In this document: one piece after another, positions 28,680 through 36,057 of the stretch
How positions within the stretch are numbered: the first letter of the stretch is position 1
Layout: every line of letters begins with the position of its first letter
The notes under the pieces: generated by a model
Database searches by the model: none
What the model was told of the DNA's origin: nothing
Seen by the model: the letters and a program-made list of their open reading frames with translations, nothing else
Assembly: GCF_902499335.1 (NCBI RefSeq)
Contig: NZ_CABVQK010000001.1
Location: forward strand, 1-64,000
Reading direction: 5' to 3'
Length of the DNA stretch: 64,000 nucleotides
Source of the DNA: Burkholderia lata
GTDB lineage: Bacteria > Pseudomonadota > Gammaproteobacteria > Burkholderiales > Burkholderiaceae
Translations under genes and position numbers: made by a program

Positions 28680-28730
28680 AAACGACGTACCCGGCGTGCA
28701 TGGCGTCTCCGACGCCTTGCCGCCGAACTG

Positions 28731-28772
28731 GAAAGCCAGTCATCGGTTTCGGCCGTGGCTGGCTTTTTTTTC
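28731..28772 (+). terminator. Rho-independent terminator of the porin gene
   Basis: AAAGCCAG (28732-28739) pairs with CTGGCTTT (28759-28766), and a run of eight or more T follows. It lies 52 bp after the porin stop. Confidence 0.9.
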
Positions 28773-29069
28773 GTCCGTCGCCGGCGGGCCGGCACGGCCC
28801 GCACCGGCCGACGGCCGATGTCCCGGCACCCGATGCACGTCGGCCTGCCGGCAGCGGCGCCTGGCGGCTGCAATGCGCCGGAAACGCGATTTCCTGACGC
28901 AGGGGTCTCTCGCTGTATGCGCGCCGGACGACTACCATCCGCACTGTCGGTGCCATGGATCCGGTGCGACGGCCGTTCGCCCCGGCGTGTCGATTTCGGC
29001 GGTATTCATTCGTCGTATCGAGGTCGGCACGCGATGTGCGCCCCGGCCAATACAGACAGGAGATACGCC
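28773..29069. other. Intergenic region before the VOC gene
   Basis: About 300 bp between the porin terminator and the VOC gene. Frames are open on the plus strand but read into the next gene in the wrong frame. No gene or RNA was recognised. Confidence 0.45.
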
Positions 29070-29543
29070 ATGACGATTCAGAAGATCACGCCTTTCCTCT
29101 GGTACGCGGCGGAAGCCGAAGAAGCCGCAGCCTTCTATGCGGGCATCTTTCCGGATTCGCGCGTCGTCCGCGTTACCGCGGTACCCGGCACCGACGGCAC
29201 GCGGATGGTCGAGTTCGAGCTGTTCGGGCAGCCGTTCTTCGCGATGAGCCACCCGCGCACCGACACGTTCAACCACGCGATCTCGCTGCTGGTCAGCTGC
29301 GCCGACCAGGCGGAACTCGACCGCTACTGGAACGCCCTGCTCGACAACGGCGGCACGGCCGACGCCTGCGGCTGGCTGAGGGACCGCTACGGCGTCTCGT
29401 GGCAGATCGTTCCGGAAACGCTGATCCCGATGATGTCCGACCGGGACACGGTCAAGGCCACGCGCGTGGCCGCCGCGATGATGCAGATGATCAAGCTCGA
29501 CGATGCCATGCTGAAGGCCGCCTATGCCGGCACGGCCGGCTGA
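29070..29543 (+). CDS. VOC/PhnB-like glyoxalase-fold protein
   Basis: 157 residues from ATG 29070, preceded by CAGGAGATACGCC. Motifs are KITPFLWYAAEAEEAAAFYA, FPDSRVV, GQPFFAMSHPR and YGVSWQIVPETLIPMMSD, the pattern of the PhnB / 3-demethylubiquinone-methyltransferase-like branch of the vicinal oxygen chelate superfamily. Despite the family's old name no methyltransferase motif exists, and the substrate is unknown. It stands alone. Confidence 0.85.
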   Translation: MTIQKITPFLWYAAEAEEAAAFYAGIFPDSRVVRVTAVPGTDGTRMVEFELFGQPFFAMSHPRTDTFNHAISLLVSCADQAELDRYWNALLDNGGTADACGWLRDRYGVSWQIVPETLIPMMSDRDTVKATRVAAAMMQMIKLDDAMLKAAYAGTAG

Positions 29544-29691
29544 CGCAGCACGTCGCACAGCGCGTGCGCGATGACGCGCCGGGTCGCCGACAGGCATCCG
29601 GCTCGACCGCATGCGCGTGCGGCTACCGCGCACGTGCCCATGATCCTCATCGGTATCGCCCGCACGCCGGTCACGTTCGCGGCATCTGCCG

Positions 29692-30483
29692 CTACGTCGA
29701 CAGCATCGATTCGATAGTCCGCCGCGCGCAGCCGATAAATGCGGCGACGGGTTCGCCCGACAGGATCGTCGCATCTTCCCCGCCGCCGAGATAGGCGGCG
29801 CGCGCCGCGGCTACAACCGGCCGGTAAGTTTCCGGCAGGCGCTCCAACACCCATGTCGCGGCGACGTCCTTGGGCGCGATCCTGCCGGTCGCGGCGCTGT
29901 ACCAGATGCGCGCGAGCGCAAGCACCACGTTGCACTCGTCGCCGCGCCAGTCCGGTTCGGCATTCCACTGCGCAACCGTCGCCAGCAGTGCGGCGACAAA
30001 ATCCTGCGCGGGCACCGGCTCGAGCAGCACGGCCGCCGGCGGACCGGCCAGCACGACACTGTGCTGCCGCACCTTCGTGAACAGGATCGCCAGATCGTGA
30101 TCGACGAGCGCCGGCTCGACGATACCGGCTTCGAGGTCGCAACGCAGCCATTCGCCGAACTGCAGTTCGCGCCGTGCCGGATGACGCCACGGCACGACTT
30201 CATCGTGCGCGACGACGGTCACTTCCAGTGCGCGCATGTCGTTGGCGCGGCCGGGCGGCGCCGACACCGCGAGCAGGTCGAGCATCAGCGCGTGCCGCGC
30301 CGGCTCGTCGGGCCGGGCCGACACCGTCACCAGCAGGTCGATGTCGCTGCGCGGTTTCAATCCGCCATCGAGCGCCGATCCGAACAGGTGGATCGCCTTC
30401 AGCGTCGCGCCGAGATGCCGTTCGATCGTGTCGCACGCGGCGGCGACCTGGGCTGCGATTTCGTCGGGAATGAATTCAGTCAC
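29692..30483 (-). CDS. AadA-like aminoglycoside nucleotidyltransferase
   Basis: 263 residues from GTG 30483. The nucleotidyltransferase motif is LFGSALDG (G35, S36) with D47 and D49 in RSDIDLLV. E88 in RALEVTVV matches the catalytic base of AadA, and WRHPARRELQFGEWLRCD is the family signature. An alpha-helical C-terminal domain follows. AadA enzymes adenylylate streptomycin and spectinomycin. No integron attC site, integrase or insertion sequence is near and GC is like the surroundings, so it looks chromosomal rather than acquired. Actual resistance activity is not shown by sequence. Confidence 0.85.
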   Translation of the reverse strand: MTEFIPDEIAAQVAAACDTIERHLGATLKAIHLFGSALDGGLKPRSDIDLLVTVSARPDEPARHALMLDLLAVSAPPGRANDMRALEVTVVAHDEVVPWRHPARRELQFGEWLRCDLEAGIVEPALVDHDLAILFTKVRQHSVVLAGPPAAVLLEPVPAQDFVAALLATVAQWNAEPDWRGDECNVVLALARIWYSAATGRIAPKDVAATWVLERLPETYRPVVAAARAAYLGGGEDATILSGEPVAAFIGCARRTIESMLST

Positions 30484-30650
30484 GATGCGTGTGTCTCGCG
30501 ATGCGCACGCAACAAGTGCAGCGAGCGCACGTACGGGTGACGATACCGTTCGTCATCGCGCATGTGCGGCACTCATCCGGCGTACGTCACGCGTCGAACC
30601 GGGCCTTCCACCATTTCGCTGCTTCGCTGCCGCGCGATTTGCGCAGCGCA

Positions 30651-30684
30651 ATAAAAATCCCCGCACGCTTTCGCGTACGGGGAT
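30651..30684 (-). terminator. Rho-independent terminator of the HU-like gene
   Basis: On the minus strand ATCCCCGTACGCGAAAGCGT begins a near-perfect hairpin closed by GCGGGGAT and followed by TTTTTATT. It lies about 55 bp after the HU-like stop. Confidence 0.88.
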
Positions 30685-30736
30685 CGTCGGACATCGCAGC
30701 GGCTGCCGACATGCATTCGGCAACCGCTGCGCAGCA

Positions 30737-31186
30737 TTACGCTGCCGCGTCCTTCAGCTTCTTCAGCGCACGTGCCTTCACGCGCACGCTGGCCGGCTTC
30801 GCCGGGAACCAACGCTCTTCGCCCGTGAACGGATCCTTGCCGAAGCGCTTCTTCTTCGCCGGCACGACTTGTGCCGTGATCTTCAGCAGACCCGGCAGCG
30901 TGAACTCGCCCGCGCCCTTCTTGTGGACCGAGCCCAGCACGACGTTCTCGAGTGCGACGAGCACTGCCTTGACAGCCTTCACTTCGACAGCTGCGCGCTC
31001 AGCGATGTGCGTTGCGAGCGATGCCTTCGTGAACTTGTCCTTCAGCGGCGTCGGAGCAGCCGGTGCCGCCTTCGCGACAACCTTCTTGGCCACTACTTTC
31101 TTCGCGGGCGCAGCCTTTTTAGCAGCCACTTTCTTGGTGACCGGTGCGGCAGCCTTCTTGGCCACCTTTTTTGCGGAAGTCGCCAT
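30737..31186 (-). CDS. HU-family DNA-binding protein with Lys/Ala-rich N-terminal tail
   Basis: 149 residues from ATG 31186, preceded by TAGGAGAAAC; an 11-codon longer reading lacks this site. Residues 1-55 are a histone-H1-like tail of KK, AAK and VVAKK repeats. Residues about 58-149 match the HU/IHF fold (FTKASLATHIAERAAVEVKA, GEFTLPGLLKITAQ, RFGKDPFTGEERWFPAKPAS). It should bind and condense DNA. Tailed HU proteins of this kind are known in Burkholderia and Bordetella relatives. It is divergent from bceU. Confidence 0.92.
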   Translation of the reverse strand: MATSAKKVAKKAAAPVTKKVAAKKAAPAKKVVAKKVVAKAAPAAPTPLKDKFTKASLATHIAERAAVEVKAVKAVLVALENVVLGSVHKKGAGEFTLPGLLKITAQVVPAKKKRFGKDPFTGEERWFPAKPASVRVKARALKKLKDAAA

Positions 31187-31297
31187 GTTTCTCCTACCAG
31201 GTGTGGTCGTTGGATACACGAAGCGTGCAACGCGCGCGCTTCAACGCCGGATTCTACAAGCGCCTTGACGCTTCGTGCAGTACTTTTATGCGTTTTC

Positions 31298-31321
31298 GCG
31301 GGGTTTCCCGCAGGTTTTTTT
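31298..31321 (+). terminator. Terminator-like hairpin before bceU
   Basis: GCGGG-GTTT-CCCGC (31298-31311) is followed by AGG and a T run. It lies on the plus strand between the divergent HU-like gene and bceU, so it has no upstream plus-strand gene to terminate. It may act in the bceU leader or be fortuitous. Confidence 0.35.
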
Positions 31322-31443
31322 GCATGCGACCGATTTCATCGACGCTCCAGCATCAAAAAACGCCTTCACGTAGGCACCCGATTGCGAATTACGTTCGATA
31401 TTTGCGCACCTATACTGGGCTCGCTCAATGCCCGGATGCCTCC

Positions 31444-32562
31444 ATGCGCGAAGCCAGATACGTCAAAGGACTCGACGGCCTGCGAGCCCTCGCCGTCATC
31501 CTCGTTTTCCTGTCCCACAAGGGCCACGTCCTTGCCGTCGACGTCGGCAAGCTGGGCGTGTGGACGTTTTTCCTCATCAGCGGATTCCTGATCGTCGGCG
31601 AGCTGCATCGCAACCGCCAGGCGGTCGAGTGCGGCACCATGACGCGCCGCCATGCGCTCGCGCTGTTCCTCGCGAAACGCGCGCTGCGGATCTTTCCCGT
31701 CTATTACCTGCTGCTCGCCGCGCTCGCGATCGCGCACGCGCTGTTCTACCAGCGCGGCGTCAATCTCGGGCTCGCGTGGCATGCGGTGTTCCTGTCGAAT
31801 TACTGGATCGGCGTCGTCAAGGATGGCTGGCCGGGCTCCACGTCGCACTTCTGGAGCCTCGCGGTTGAACAGCAGTTCTATCTGATTGCACCGCTCGCGC
31901 TGCTCGCGGTGCCCGCCGCGCGACACGTCGCGCTCGGCATCGCGGCCGTCGTGCTGTGTGCGCTCGCGCATCTCGCGCTCTACCTGTCCGACGCATCGCC
32001 GGTGCTGATCTACGCGTTTTCCCCGTGGAATTTCGCGCTGATCGCGCTTGGCGGCGTCGGCGCAATGGCGCTCGCCGATCGCGGCACGGCCGCCGTGCGC
32101 CACGTTCCGCCCGGCTGGCTCGGCGCGGCAGGCGTCGTGTTCTTCCTCGTGCTGCCCGCGTGCACGGCATTGCCCGACACGCTCGCGGGGCTCGCGGATC
32201 TCGGCCTGTCCGCATCGCTCGGCGCGCTGCTGCTGTGGATTATCAGCGAACCCGAGCACCCGGTCGTGACGCTGCTCGACTGGGCACCGCTCGTCTATCT
32301 CGGCACGATCAGCTACGGCTTCTACCTGTTCCACAACCTGATTCCGGCGCGTTTCGGCGTGCTGCCCGCACACGTCGCCCACGTGGCCATACCGGAAATC
32401 GTCCGCGACACGCTACCCGAGATCCTGCAGTTCGCATTCGCCGTGCTGCTCGCGCACCTGTCCTGGCGCTATCTCGAAAAGCGGCTGCTCGACTTCAAGA
32501 AGCCGGTCGCCGCGATGCTGGCCCGGCATTTCGTCGCGCGGCCGAGCACGTCGGCGCGTTGA
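31444..32562 (+). CDS. bceU: Membrane acyltransferase (acyltransferase-3 family), cepacian cluster
   Basis: 372 residues from ATG 31444 (MREARYVKGLDGLRALAVIL); an in-frame upstream extension lacks gene-like codon use. About ten membrane helices, the LDGLRALAVILVFLSHKG opening and SHFWSLAVEQQFYLIAPLAL are the signature of acyltransferase-3/OafA-like O-acyltransferases. It would add acetyl or similar groups to exopolysaccharide sugars in the inner membrane. Symbol comes from its order at the end of a bceM-to-bceU arrangement. Confidence 0.88.
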   Translation: MREARYVKGLDGLRALAVILVFLSHKGHVLAVDVGKLGVWTFFLISGFLIVGELHRNRQAVECGTMTRRHALALFLAKRALRIFPVYYLLLAALAIAHALFYQRGVNLGLAWHAVFLSNYWIGVVKDGWPGSTSHFWSLAVEQQFYLIAPLALLAVPAARHVALGIAAVVLCALAHLALYLSDASPVLIYAFSPWNFALIALGGVGAMALADRGTAAVRHVPPGWLGAAGVVFFLVLPACTALPDTLAGLADLGLSASLGALLLWIISEPEHPVVTLLDWAPLVYLGTISYGFYLFHNLIPARFGVLPAHVAHVAIPEIVRDTLPEILQFAFAVLLAHLSWRYLEKRLLDFKKPVAAMLARHFVARPSTSAR

Positions 32563-32946
32563 ACGCCGCACGGACGCGGCAACGATCGAACGGAAAAGCC
32601 GCGATTCGGTTCACACCCCGGCACTGACGTCGGGCCAGCGAGACGTCGCGTCATCGACCGGCGCCGGCAGAACCGGTGCGATCACGACCGGCGATGCGCA
32701 TCATGCAATCAAACCGCCGATCCGCTCACCCGGTCACCCGCCGCGGCACCGGTTTCAGGCGTGACGCCCGTTCTTGTCGGAGCACCCCGCTCCGCACGCG
32801 GCACCGCTCTCGAAGCAATGAATCCACCACGGCAAACTCGCGGACGGCGCGCACCCGCGTACCTGTACACGCAAAAAAGCCCCGGCGCGCGAGCGGCCGG
32901 GGCCAACGGAACAACCACCACCTGAAACAACGGAGCGCGCGGCTGC
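32563..32946. other. Convergent intergenic region between bceU and bceT
   Basis: About 380 bp between two converging genes. It contains the bceT terminator near 32880. No additional gene was found and no T-tailed hairpin was identified for bceU. Confidence 0.5.
32872..32904 (-). terminator. Rho-independent terminator of bceT
   Basis: On the minus strand GCCCCGG (32897-32903) pairs with CCGGGGC (32879-32885) and is followed by TTTTTTGC. It lies about 45 bp beyond the bceT stop. Confidence 0.88.
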
Positions 32947-33834
32947 TTAGGCGACAGCAGCCAGCGCGGGCAAGCAGGTACGCAGATAGGCCTCGAATTC
33001 GCGGCTCACTTCCGGATGCTGGAGCGCGAGTTCGACGGTGGCCTTGAGATAGCCGATCTTGCTGCCGCAGTCGAAGCGCGTGCCGTAGTAGCGATACGCG
33101 AGCACCTGCTCGTTCGCGAGCAGCGACTGGACCGCATCGGTCAGCTGCAGCTCGCCGCCGGCGCCCGGCTTGAGCTTGCGCAGGTGATCGAAGATCGTCG
33201 GCATGAACACGTAGCGACCGACCACGCCGAGATTCGACGGCGCATCCTCGGGTGCCGGCTTCTCGATGATGCCCGACAGCTTGATGATGTCCTCTTCCCA
33301 TTCACGGCCCTCGACGACGCCGTACGAACGGCTGTCCTCGCGCGGGATCGTCTCGACCCCGATCACCGAGCTGTGATAGTGGTCGAACACGTCGACGAGC
33401 TGCTTCAGCACCGGCTGTTCGCCGTGCAGCAGGTCGTCGGCGAGGATCACCGCGAACGGCTCGCCGTGCACCAGCTTCTCAGCGCACAGCACCGCGTGGC
33501 CGAGGCCGAGCGCTTCCGGCTGGCGCACGTAGAAGCAGTTCACATGGCTCGGCTTGATGCCGCGCACGAGCTCCAGCAGCTTTTCCTTGCCGCGCGCCTC
33601 GAGCTCGGCCTCGATCTCGTAGGACTTGTCGAAGTGATCCTCGATCGCGCGCTTGCTGCGCCCGGTGACGAAGATCATCTCGGTAATACCGGCGTTGATC
33701 GCTTCCTCGACCGCGTACTGAATCAGCGGCTTGTCGACGACGGGCAACATTTCCTTCGGGCTCGCCTTCGTTGCCGGGAGGAACCGCGTGCCGAGACCGG
33801 CAACGGGGAACACGGCCTTGGTGACTTTCAACAT
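32947..33834 (-). CDS. bceT: UTP-glucose-1-phosphate uridylyltransferase
   Basis: 295 residues. The nucleotidyltransferase signature is at residues 8-36 ([29 protein letters not shown]), with [14 protein letters not shown] and [11 protein letters not shown] typical of GalU. It makes UDP-glucose, a precursor of UDP-glucuronic acid and UDP-galactose used in cepacian. It is a single-gene unit on the minus strand between bceU and bceS. A housekeeping galU elsewhere is expected, so this is the cluster copy. Confidence 0.93.
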   Translation of the reverse strand: MLKVTKAVFPVAGLGTRFLPATKASPKEMLPVVDKPLIQYAVEEAINAGITEMIFVTGRSKRAIEDHFDKSYEIEAELEARGKEKLLELVRGIKPSHVNCFYVRQPEALGLGHAVLCAEKLVHGEPFAVILADDLLHGEQPVLKQLVDVFDHYHSSVIGVETIPREDSRSYGVVEGREWEEDIIKLSGIIEKPAPEDAPSNLGVVGRYVFMPTIFDHLRKLKPGAGGELQLTDAVQSLLANEQVLAYRYYGTRFDCGSKIGYLKATVELALQHPEVSREFEAYLRTCLPALAAVA

Positions 33835-34064
33835 GTTCGCATCCTGATTGCGTTGACTGCGCCGCGTCGACCAGCGACCCGGCGCGATTGTGTTCCGAAC
33901 GGCATATCGAGAATCGACGGCACTGCCAATTCGACTCCGCTCATTTTCGATATGGACTGATTGCCCAATGATTCCGGAAAAAATATAATCCTTTCAACCC
34001 GGTCGATATTGCCGGACCGAGTGCCGAAGCAGAAACAAATTACCGATTTTCCAGATACAAATTC

Positions 34065-34208
34065 TTACGATTCGAATTCCTCGATATAGGGCACGCCGCC
34101 CCGTTCGAGACCCGGGCGAATCGGTTCGTTCTTCAGCGCCTCGCGGTACGCCGACAGCACGGCCATGACCAGCAGTACTGCAGCGCTCGCGATCCAATGC
34201 ATGTCCAT
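34065..34208 (-). CDS. Small single-helix membrane protein, 47 residues
   Basis: ATG 34206-34208 to TAA 34065-34067. AAGGAGC lies 6 nt before the ATG. The product begins MDMHWIASAAVLLVMAVLSA, which is one hydrophobic helix, and continues with a 25-residue charged tail ending EEFES. Third codon positions are GC-rich even though the flanks are AT-rich, which supports real coding. It lies between bceT and bceS. No family is recognised. It may be a small partner of the polysaccharide machinery or of the divergent acyltransferase, but that is inference from location. Confidence 0.68.
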   Translation of the reverse strand: MDMHWIASAAVLLVMAVLSAYREALKNEPIRPGLERGGVPYIEEFES

Positions 34209-34425
34209 TTTGCCGCTCCTTGCATCAATCAACTGGAGCTTCAAACTATCAGAAAAAAATCGGTAAATAATTGACCCGCCTCGCGGAACCGCTTTCGGAA
34301 CGCGATAAAACCATGATGTGGAATAACCGTATTTCCCGGCGAGATTTTTTTATTCATTGATCGAATTCTTGCGCATTACGATTGGATAAAACTTCCCGTC
34401 CATCCGTCGCAAGGAATCGAATCGC

Positions 34426-35607
34426 ATGCAAGCTTTCAGCGGATCGTCTCTGACCGCGCCGCCCGTCGCCGATCACAAGGAACACGTGATCGACGCGATG
34501 CGCGGCTTCGCGGCGCTGCTCGTCGCCTATTTCCACTGCCGCCAGGTCGTCTGGGTCGGCATGCAGAGCTTCCATCACGCTTACGGCCATGCGCTCACCC
34601 CGGGCGCGATCGCCGGCTACCTGACCTTCCCGTTCGCGTGGGGCTCCGCCGGCGTGCCGATCTTCTTCGTGATCAGCGGCTACTGCATCCACCGCAACGC
34701 GGCGCTCAAGCTCGCGGCCGATCCCGCGTACCGGCTCGACGCGCCGAACTTCTGGGTGCGCCGGTTCGCGCGCATCTACCCGGTGCTGCTCGCCGCGCTG
34801 CTGTTCACGCTCGCGCTCGACTCGGTCAGCCTGCAGATCGAGCCCGTCAGCCACAAGATCCGCGACGTCGGCCTCGTCGCGTTCCTCGTGAACCTGTTCT
34901 CGCTGCAGGGCGTCGCCGGCTACACGTACGGATCGAACGGCGCGCTGTGGACGCTGTCGCTCGAAGTGCAGTTCTATGCGATCTACCCGCTGCTGTTCGC
35001 GATCCGCCGCCGCATCGGCATGCCGGCGGTCGTGGCCGCGGTCGCGCTCGTCAACGTCGCGTCGGCGTGGCTGCTCGAACGGCACGACCTGCAGTTCTTC
35101 ACGTCGTACTGGCTGTCCTGGACGATCGGCGCGTGGATCGCCGACGTGCGTGCGCAGCAGGCGCGCGGCGGCGGTGCGGCCACCGTGCCGTCGCGCGCGT
35201 GGTATGGCGCGGCCGCCGTGCTGCTGGCTGCCGGTTGCGGCGCGTTCCATTTCGGCCAGTACGGCGCGTTCCAGCTTTGGTCGGCCGGCTTCGCATGCTT
35301 CCTGTACCGCGCGCTCGCCCGCCCGCCGCGCCCGACGCCGCCGCTGCGCGTGCTGAGCTGGTTCGGTGACTTCAGCTACTCGCTGTACCTGATCCACCTG
35401 CCGCTGTTCGTCTGCCTCGGCTCGGTGCTGTTTCAATCCGAGCTGCAGCTGTCGATCTGGCCGTCGTTCGCGTTCATGGCCGCCGCGATCCCGGTGGCGT
35501 ACCTGTTCTACCGGATGTTCGAACGGCCGGCGATGACGTGGTCGGCCAGCTTCAAGCCGGCGCGCCCCGCTCGGGTCGTCGCGCAGGCGCCCGAACGGGC
35601 CGTCTGA
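34426..35607 (+). CDS. bceS: Membrane acyltransferase (acyltransferase-3 family), cepacian cluster
   Basis: 393 residues. It opens with HVIDAMRGFAALLVAYFHCR, and GVPIFFVISGYCIHRN and GALWTLSLEVQFYAIYPLLF mark the acyltransferase-3 family with about ten membrane helices. It is the second of three such enzymes in the cluster and should O-acylate the polysaccharide repeat. It is preceded by an AT-rich 217-bp gap shared with the small membrane protein. Confidence 0.88.
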   Translation: MQAFSGSSLTAPPVADHKEHVIDAMRGFAALLVAYFHCRQVVWVGMQSFHHAYGHALTPGAIAGYLTFPFAWGSAGVPIFFVISGYCIHRNAALKLAADPAYRLDAPNFWVRRFARIYPVLLAALLFTLALDSVSLQIEPVSHKIRDVGLVAFLVNLFSLQGVAGYTYGSNGALWTLSLEVQFYAIYPLLFAIRRRIGMPAVVAAVALVNVASAWLLERHDLQFFTSYWLSWTIGAWIADVRAQQARGGGAATVPSRAWYGAAAVLLAAGCGAFHFGQYGAFQLWSAGFACFLYRALARPPRPTPPLRVLSWFGDFSYSLYLIHLPLFVCLGSVLFQSELQLSIWPSFAFMAAAIPVAYLFYRMFERPAMTWSASFKPARPARVVAQAPERAV

Positions 35608-35629
35608 ACCGGCCGGCCCGCTGTCCCGA

Positions 35630-35666
35630 GCCCCCGCCCGGCATCCCGCTGCGCGGGGGCCTTTGC
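35630..35666 (+). terminator. Probable terminator of bceS
   Basis: GCCCCCGC (35630-35637) pairs with GCGGGGGC (35653-35660) and is followed by CTTTGC. The stem is strong but the T tract is short. Confidence 0.6.
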
Positions 35667-35790
35667 ATGGCCTGAGCGCGCCGGCACGCCGGGTTGACGT
35701 GGATGGGTCGCCGTCCGGTGTCGGGCCGCGCTACGGCCCGCATGGGCCGCCCTCGACCGGCTTTCACCACCGGGGCTGCCTGGGCGCGGC

Positions 35791-35868
35791 CTTCTGGCGT
35801 CAGCTTCTGGCTTCGCCTTCTGGCGTCACCTTCTCGCTTCGCCTTCTCACACCGCCTTCTCACGCCGC
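35791..35868. repeat. 13-bp minisatellite, six copies
   Basis: Six head-to-tail 13-mers start at 35791, 35804, 35817, 35830, 35843 and 35856. All begin CTTCT, and they alternate between CTTCTGGCGTCAS, CTTCTSGCTTCGC and CTTCTCACRCCGC forms. The unit is not a multiple of three and lies between the bceS and bceR ends, so it is non-coding. Confidence 0.85.
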
Positions 35869-35986
35869 CGTCCCACGTCGTAGGATCGCGCCGCCCGCCA
35901 CGCACCCCAACCGACGACCGATCAAGCACGCACCCTACATGGCGCGCAACAACCTGCTCGCCAGTCACCCGACTCGCCCCCGCGCT

Positions 35987-36027
35987 GAAAAGCAAAGCCC
36001 CCACGCAGCACACTGCCGCATGAGGGC
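35987..36027 (-). terminator. Rho-independent terminator of bceR
   Basis: On the minus strand GCCCTCATGCGGCA pairs along about 14 positions with TGCTGCGTGGGGGC, with loop GTG, and is followed by TTTGCTTTTC. It lies about 30 bp after the bceR stop. Confidence 0.85.
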
Positions 36028-36057
36028 TCATTTCCCGCCGGCACGCGCCGGCGACTA

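Larger units (their letters stand above)
35608..36057. other. Convergent intergenic region between bceS and bceR
   Basis: 450 bp holding one terminator for each flanking gene and the 13-bp minisatellite. Long frames on the plus strand here are built largely from the repeat and are not considered genes. Confidence 0.6.

Noticed and set aside
29692..30483. Integron gene cassette carrying aadA
   Set aside because: No attC-type inverted repeat, no integrase and composition typical of the chromosome.
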